Below are positions 27,936-32,500 of a stretch of DNA of 32,500 nucleotides, one piece after another. The position numbers and the translations under genes are program-made. Origin of the DNA: Chrysophaeum taylorii. Lineage: Eukaryota; Sar; Pelagophyceae; Pelagomonadales; Pelagomonadaceae. The stretch covers positions 1-32,500 of the forward strand of contig JAQMWT010000669.1 in the NCBI GenBank assembly GCA_029834535.1, in the 5' to 3' direction. How positions within the stretch are numbered: position 1 is the stretch's first letter; every line of letters begins with the position of its first letter. The notes under the pieces were generated by a model. It saw only the letters and a list, made by a program, of their open reading frames with translations, did not search any database and was not told the DNA's origin.

Positions 27936-29030
27936 GTGCAATACGCGTGGGCCTTCTTTGACCCGATTATAAGACCCGTGGACTCGCCGCCGGTTTCTCT
28001 ACGATTCAAGGACGCAAACCCACGACCGATCAAGATGACACCTTACAGGTTGACGCCAGCAAAGCTCGAGTGTCTCAGAAAGCAGATCACCGAGTGGTGT
28101 CGCGATGGAGTCATCCGACCGGCGAATTCTCCGTGGGGATTTCCTGTACTGATGCTGCCTAAGAAGGGAGCAGAGACCGGGACGTCAAACGCGTTTCGTC
28201 CAGCAGCTGACTTGCGTCAGCTCAACGATCCGTTGGTCAATGACAGTTGGCCGAATATTCGTCAAGATGATGCGTTGGCTTTTCTTGCCATGCGCCGTTG
28301 GCGGACGTGCATTGATATTCGATGGGGTTACCACAACCTGCGTTTGGACGCCGCCGCTCAGGACGCCGTCACGATGGTTAGTCCACTTGGAGCACATAGT
28401 TTCTTGCGCTTGCCTCTGGGAGTGAAAACAGCAGGAGCTCTCTTCTGTAAGCAGATGGCTAGCGATTTGTCAACATGGATGTATAAGGACTTGGTCGCGC
28501 TTGTCGACGATATTATGATGGGATCGGGTGAACTCCACCGTCATTTGCAAGTCTTGATTGAAGTGCTGTGCCATGTAGCGCTGCGAGGATATAGTGGACG
28601 AACTTATAAGTTCCATCTCCTCAAAGATGAAATCGAGTTTCTGGGACACATGTCGACTCCGGAAGGTTTGAAGCCGAATCCCAAGAAGTTAGAAGCGTTG
28701 CAGCAGATGCCGATTCCCGGTACGCTGCCGACCACGTCCCCGAAGACCCAGATTCGATCCTTCATCGGCATGAGCAACTACTGCCGCCGATATGTGAAGA
28801 ACTATTCGAAGATTGTGGGGCCGCCGAGGCGATTGTGTCTTGAAGGTGTAAAGTTTGAGTGGACACCCGAGTGTCATGGGACACGATCATCGAAGCTTTG
28901 GTGGACTCTCGCGGAGTTTATCATCCTGACTACGATCTTCCTTTTCAGATCCGCTCGGATGCTTCCAAGGATGGTCTGGGCGCGTATCTTTTTCAGCTCG
29001 TGGAAGTCAAGGACGACACCGGCAAGGTGA
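27936..29030 (+). CDS. Element G, Ty3/gypsy reverse transcriptase
   Basis: This is RNA-dependent DNA polymerase. It lies in the same frame as the methyltransferase, from which it is separated by a TAG. The numbering uses a GTG at 27936, but the native protein comes from the polyprotein. Motifs in order: CRDGVIRPANSPWGFPVLMLPKK; FRPAADLRQLN (Asp 92); CIDIRWGYHNLRL (Asp 127); FLRLPLGVKTAGALFCKQM; and ALVDDIMM (Asp 191 and 192), the catalytic box with LVDD in place of the usual Y/F-x-DD. EIEFLGHMSTPEGLKPNPKKLEAL is the typical gypsy thumb start, and IRSFIGMSNYCRRYVKNYS follows. The frame is lost near 28870, and the real product would continue into RNase H. Confidence 0.93.
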   Translation: MQYAWAFFDPIIRPVDSPPVSLRFKDANPRPIKMTPYRLTPAKLECLRKQITEWCRDGVIRPANSPWGFPVLMLPKKGAETGTSNAFRPAADLRQLNDPLVNDSWPNIRQDDALAFLAMRRWRTCIDIRWGYHNLRLDAAAQDAVTMVSPLGAHSFLRLPLGVKTAGALFCKQMASDLSTWMYKDLVALVDDIMMGSGELHRHLQVLIEVLCHVALRGYSGRTYKFHLLKDEIEFLGHMSTPEGLKPNPKKLEALQQMPIPGTLPTTSPKTQIRSFIGMSNYCRRYVKNYSKIVGPPRRLCLEGVKFEWTPECHGTRSSKLWWTLAEFIILTTIFLFRSARMLPRMVWARIFFSSWKSRTTPAR

Positions 29031-29584
29031 CACGAGAGGAACGAGTAATTGAGTATTGGAGCTAAGCTGTGCCGAAAGAGTTGCGGAACTATGAGCCCCG
29101 CCGGCTAGAGCTACTTGCAGTTATTCTTTCTCTTGAGCATTTTCGCTCTTATATCGAAGGTCACAAGACGATCCTTGAGACAGATCATCGCAATTTGACG
29201 TTTTTACGAAAGGCCATGCACTCGTCTGGGCAGTTGGCTCGATGGGCGATGCGGCTCGCCAATTTTGATCCAGAATTGGGTTACAAGCCAGGGAAGTCGC
29301 CGGGAATGAGTATCCCTGACTGTCTCTCTCGCAATCCTATCGACCGTGTCATCGAGACGGATGAGTTTGGTGAACCCTTGAACCACGCGTACCTAGTGTG
29401 CCAAGAACTTCCTCGACCTGTCGATGATGAAGGAGTACCTTTACCTGGGTGCCATGTCATTCTGTCGTTTGTTACGACTGAGTTGCCTGTGGAGGAAGAA
29501 GAGAAAGACCTCGATGATCCGATGCAATTGGTCACGTCTCATGCTACGACAACGTCAGAAGCAACGTCTGCAGACCCAACCTAG
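28859..29584 (+). pseudogene. Element G, RNase H domain
   Basis: This domain degrades the RNA strand after reverse transcription. In a shifted frame it reads FQIRSDASKDGLGAYLFQ (Asp), then VIEYWS and a TAA at 29063. After the stop it continues in frame with NYEPRRLELLAVILSLEHFRSYI (Glu), ETDHRNLTFL (Asp) and YKPGKSPGMSIPDCLSRNP (the D-x-LSR end of gypsy RNase H). The metal-binding D-E-D set is therefore readable. One stop and frameshifts on each side (near 28870 and 29510-29590) interrupt it. The last 80 residues are an acidic linker toward integrase. Confidence 0.88.
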
Positions 29585-31445
29585 TATTTTCCGTGATGCC
29601 GATGATTACCAAGAGTACATCGACAAGATTCCGGATAATTTGACTTTGGAAGAGATAGCCAAAGAGCAGATCACTGATGCTACTTGCGAGGACATTCGTT
29701 ATCGCATGGCTCAGGGCCATTCTCTTCGTCGGTACGGAGCCAATTATCGCTATCAAGTGGTGAAAGGAGTTCTCTACCGTGCCGCACCCGACTTGCACCC
29801 GATGATAGTCGCACCCCGAACTTTACGGACGCGCATCATCCGATTGTACCATGACACACCTCTCAATGGTGGTCATATGGGTCTTCAAAGTACAGTGCAG
29901 TCGATACTTGAACGTTTTTGGTGGCCCCATATGTCTAATGAGATGGGTGCTTACATTGCTGGTTGCATAGTGTGCAAGAAAGCTCGCACACCTGAACCAA
30001 AGAGAGCAGGTCTTCTTCAGCAACCTGTGTATGATGATGATTGCGCCGTCCTGTGTATGGATTTGTTCGGACCTTTGCCTAGTGCTGGTCCCGAGACGTA
30101 TCTGATCATCTTTTTTGATCCATTTTCTCATTTCTTGATTAATGACGTACTGCACCATAAGACTGCTGAGTCAATCCTCGAGTCTTTTGTCGCGAATATA
30201 TTACTCGAAGGTTATTTACCTCGGAGGATTCGCACCGACAACGACAACAGGGAAGAGTTTGTCAACAAATTGATGGAAGATTTTTGTCATCTCTGTAATG
30301 TTCGGCATAGTACCACGATTCCGCATCATGCTCAGGCTAATCCGGCGGAAAGGGTCAACCGTTTTATTAGGGCTTTCCTCCGTGCATGTCTTCAAGACCG
30401 CAAGATCGCGGACTGGCCTAAGTTCGCAGAGTATACTGCTTTTTGCTACGATCGTAAGTTCATCCCGGGAACTCTGATCTCGCCCTTCATGCTTCGTCTC
30501 GACTGGCAGACTCTATTGCCGACAGATTATACGATCATGGATCTTGATGTCCGCCGCCTGCCGAAAACTCGCTCCGATGTTGTGGCAGAGACTCGCGAGA
30601 GGTTGAAATTCTACACCGCTACGGTGAATGAAGCTCGCGAGAAGGCTCTTCGTAAACAACGTCTCGCTTACAATGCGGACCATGTCGATGTGGAGTATGA
30701 AGAAGGATCACATGTTCTGCTCTACATCCCTTTTCTTCAGAATAAGCTTCGACCGGAATGGCGCGGTCCGTTCGTTATTGTGGAACGCTTGTCTACGGTC
30801 ACTTACAGGATTGAGTCTCTTGATTCTCCTTCGGAACGCCGTTGTGTTCATGTCCGTCAGATCACCCCTGTGATGGTTTCTCCAGTGGTCGATCGAGGGG
30901 TGCCCAAACCCAAGGAGACCTTCCGGGATGATTTCAAGCACGGTAAGTTCGTTGTCTTTCGGATCCCCGATAGCAAACGGTCCGATTGGCGAAAGAAGAT
31001 TTACGTGGCTGAAGTTTATGAGCCCTATGATTTTGTGAATGATCGAGTCGCTCTGCATTTTTATGCCGATCTCGGTCCCCATGACAAGGTTTCTTATTGC
31101 AAGCCCACCTCACGTCTCTCTACTTTCAAGCTCAAGCCGGAATACAAGGACGTGGACGGTCGCAGTTTCACCGACAAGTCCAAGGTCAACAACAGTACCA
31201 CTCCTTGTGTCACCGACTTCGCTCCGCATGAGATCGATGTGTTGATTCCTAAGTTCACTTTGCGTAGTGGACGCGTCCCGAACCTGTCGAACGCGTCTAC
31301 AAGAAGGTTCGTTCCCGAGATGCACAGTCAGCCAAGGCTCGTGATTCTCGTCGAGCTCGCTGAGGGCAGCTCGTATTCTCACCAGGGGTGTCCTGTGGCG
31401 GCAACTCCTGACCGCCAAGGCTTACCCCCCCTTCTCAAGGCTTGA
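29424..31445 (+). CDS. Element G, integrase with GPF module and extra C-terminal domain
   Basis: This is an open frame of 673 residues; the first 50 are probably out of the true frame. The HHCC finger is YHDTPLNGGHMG...CIVCKKA (about 142-186). The catalytic core has Asp 213 (CMDLFGPLP), Asp 272 (RTDNDNREEF) and Glu 309 (NPAERVNRFIRAFL). The GPY/F module is KLRPEWRGPFVIVERLSTVTYRI. Beyond it is an unusual extension of about 150 residues with a beta-rich core (KFVVFRIPDSKRSDW, then IYVAEVYEPYDFVNDRVALHFYADL, about 505-550). It is not a chromodomain that I recognise. The stop lies 52 bases inside the 3' LTR. Integrase would insert the cDNA, and the extension may guide it to chromatin, which is only inference. 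Confidence 0.92.
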   Translation: MMKEYLYLGAMSFCRLLRLSCLWRKKRKTSMIRCNWSRLMLRQRQKQRLQTQPSIFRDADDYQEYIDKIPDNLTLEEIAKEQITDATCEDIRYRMAQGHSLRRYGANYRYQVVKGVLYRAAPDLHPMIVAPRTLRTRIIRLYHDTPLNGGHMGLQSTVQSILERFWWPHMSNEMGAYIAGCIVCKKARTPEPKRAGLLQQPVYDDDCAVLCMDLFGPLPSAGPETYLIIFFDPFSHFLINDVLHHKTAESILESFVANILLEGYLPRRIRTDNDNREEFVNKLMEDFCHLCNVRHSTTIPHHAQANPAERVNRFIRAFLRACLQDRKIADWPKFAEYTAFCYDRKFIPGTLISPFMLRLDWQTLLPTDYTIMDLDVRRLPKTRSDVVAETRERLKFYTATVNEAREKALRKQRLAYNADHVDVEYEEGSHVLLYIPFLQNKLRPEWRGPFVIVERLSTVTYRIESLDSPSERRCVHVRQITPVMVSPVVDRGVPKPKETFRDDFKHGKFVVFRIPDSKRSDWRKKIYVAEVYEPYDFVNDRVALHFYADLGPHDKVSYCKPTSRLSTFKLKPEYKDVDGRSFTDKSKVNNSTTPCVTDFAPHEIDVLIPKFTLRSGRVPNLSNASTRRFVPEMHSQPRLVILVELAEGSSYSHQGCPVAATPDRQGLPPLLKA

Positions 31446-31695
31446 TACCCGTTCAACGGGACGCCTTTTCTTACTTTCCTAGTGACGTCATACCTCTCCC
31501 TCGAGAGAGGCGTATCTTGCTATCATAAATCGCTCTCCATCCTCAAGTTGAGAGGCTTGGTGAGCGTGAGCAAGTAGTATGGCGAGCATAACCGACCCCG
31601 CGTCCGTGTTGGCCTCGTTCAGTGAGGTCCAGGACGAGTCGGTGAGTACCCCCTTTGTCACCCTAGGGTCGGGAGTATTTTTCTGTGCCGCCATA
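31394..31695 (+). repeat. Element G 3' LTR (302 bp)
   Basis: It starts TGTGGCGGCA and ends TGCCGCCATA, near-perfect inverted ends, and is followed by target duplication CGCCA (31696-31700). Internal inverted repeats include CCCGTTCAACGGG and CCTCTC..GAGAGG. The sequence before it is not strongly purine-rich, so the polypurine tract is uncertain. It contains the stop codon of pol. Confidence 0.93.
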
Positions 31696-31797
31696 CGCCA
31701 CACACACCCCTCCTTTTAGCAGTCGACCTTTAAAGACAAACAGACAGACAAACAAACAGAAAAACATCTCCTTTTTAGAAGTTAGGACAAGTGCAGG

Positions 31798-32252
31798 CCA
31801 GTAAGATCACCTAGTCCCAATCTCCAACCCCACCCCTTACACCCTCCCACCCCACTCTCATTTCAGCTCGACGCTCTCACCCCCGCCAATCTAAGCTGCT
31901 TTGATCAGCGCACGTTCGCTAGCCTTTGAGTTTACTCCTAAACCCCAGTAAGTTCACCTGGTCCCAGTAAGTTCACCTGGTCCCAGTAAGTTCACCTAGT
32001 CCCAATCTCTAACCCCAGTAAGTTCGGCGTAAACCCACTCGTGCTCACATCCACTCACCCCACTCTCCTTCGAGCTCTTCGCTCTCACCCCCGCCAATCT
32101 AAGCTGCTTTGATCCGCGCACGCCGCTAATCTTTGAGTTTACTCTAAAAACCCCAGTAAGTTCACTTGGTCCCAGTAAGTCCACCTGGTCACTAAGTTCA
32201 CCTAGTCCCAATCTCTAACCCCAGTAAGTTCACCTGGCCCCAGTAAGTTCAC
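31798..32252. repeat. Satellite-like array: 19-bp units within a 185-208-bp period
   Basis: A 19-bp unit CCCAGTAAGTTCACCTGGT recurs in clusters (31944-32000 and 32152-32255). These clusters are part of a longer unit that also includes CCCCGCCAATCTAAGCTGC. Landmarks recur at 31811, 31996 and 32202 (CTAGTCCCAATCTC) and at 31883 and 32091 (CCGCCAATC), giving steps of 185-208 bp. The array starts about 100 bp after element G and runs up to the stop codon of the Helitron fragment. The 100 bp before it (31701-31797) show only CA and CAGA-type simple sequence. Confidence 0.82.
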
Positions 32253-32500
32253 CTACAGTGCGCGTGTAGACGCCGGGAGGGGGCTTATCGGTATTGCGCA
32301 GCACGTGTGGGGTAGGGTGGAGTCGTCGACCCAGAAGAGAATATCCTCGGGGTTGCCGACTCGACAGCGAGCCACGTAGAGCTGGACGTGGCAGAAGGCG
32401 GGCTTGGGCAAGAGGGCGCCGACCTTGCGGGGCGTCTGCCCCTGGCTCTTGTTGGTCGTTTGGGGTCGGCGGGGCTTAAGGGATACTGGTTGGAGGAGCC
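32253..32500 (-). pseudogene. Helitron Pif1-type helicase, C-terminal fragment
   Basis: On the minus strand the frame from the right edge reads TNKSQGQTPRKVGALLPKP followed by AFCHVQLYVARCRVGNPED and a stop at 32253-32255. This is the last helicase block of Rep/Helicase proteins of Helitrons (NKSQGQT..., then F-x-H-x-QLYVA-x-SR). Two positions that are usually conserved differ (HVQ for HGQ, ARCR for ALSR). The residues before TNKSQGQ are shortened compared with the family (RRPQT where RRQFPV..AFAMTI is usual), suggesting a small deletion. The rest lies off the window. The array to its left could belong to the Helitron's 3' end. Confidence 0.82.

Larger units (their letters stand above)
17961..31695 (+). 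mobile_element. Ty3/gypsy retrotransposon G with embedded DNA methyltransferase
   Basis: The element is bounded by LTRs beginning TGTGGCGGCA and ending TGCCGCCATA or TGCCGACATA. It is flanked by an identical 5-bp target duplication CGCCA (17956-17960 and 31696-31700). The internal order is gag, protease, linker, C5-methyltransferase, reverse transcriptase, RNase H, integrase. RT before integrase is the Ty3/gypsy order. The 5' LTR is split by element D. Without D the element is about 10 kb. By eye the two LTRs differ at about 18 of 216 compared bases, so it is not recent. Frameshifts and stops disable gag, protease and RNase H, while methyltransferase, RT and integrase are largely open. Confidence 0.93.

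Noticed and set aside
30930..31393. Chromodomain at the end of the gypsy integrase
   Set aside because: The expected chromodomain pattern of spaced aromatic residues (Y/F...W...W/Y) followed by a C-terminal helix was not recognisable; left as an unknown domain.
31110..31418. Minus-strand open frames opposite integrase and other pol genes
   Set aside because: They are shadows of the plus-strand coding frame, which has clear integrase motifs.

Overview
The window is eukaryotic repeat DNA: a stack of retrotransposons with no host gene that I can support. Recognisable proteins are LTR-retrotransposon polyproteins (Gag, aspartic protease, integrase, reverse transcriptase, RNase H), plus a scrap of Helitron helicase at the right edge. 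Codon use, GC-rich stretches and lack of visible introns would fit an alga or protist, but no single gene fixes the lineage. I lean to an alga because retrotransposons carrying cytosine methyltransferases have (from memory) been reported in dinoflagellates and charophytes.

Layout, left to right. Positions 1-17251 (minus strand) hold three related Ty1/copia-type elements. C (1-7295) runs from its 5' LTR to just short of reverse transcriptase, which lies off the window. A (7296-8628) is an LTR plus a gag scrap. B (8629-17251) is the best preserved: LTR, gag, protease, methyltransferase, integrase and a truncated RT. C interrupts A and A interrupts B, so the block looks serially nested. B itself abuts the primer-site end of an inverted gypsy LTR (17262-17603). 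From 17961 to 31695 (plus strand) lies one complete Ty3/gypsy element, G, bounded by a 5-bp target duplication CGCCA. Its 5' LTR is split by a small copia-like element D (18053-21745), which has its own TTCCT duplication. Three copies of a short retroposon with a TTAG-type tail sit inside C, B and D. After G come a satellite-like array (31798-32252) and a Helitron helicase fragment (32253-32500, minus).

The main discovery is that both element classes carry a C5-cytosine DNA methyltransferase (DNMT) inside the polyprotein. In copia B and C it lies between protease and integrase. In gypsy G it lies between protease and RT. The two enzymes have different motif signatures (CSG-M/L-ST with T/SPCTNRN, against LFSGAGG with SPPC), which suggests separate captures. 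B reads in a single frame across gag, protease and the N-terminal half of the methyltransferase, then shifts once, with a few stop codons. G is similar, with several frameshifts. All copies in the window are therefore decayed, but catalytic residues of several domains persist.

Other notable points are LTR ends of the form CAGAG...CTCTG instead of TG...CA in the copia-type elements, an unusual protease active site (DTC/DSC), an extra C-terminal domain on the gypsy integrase, and modular SINE-like repeats with clear target-site duplications.
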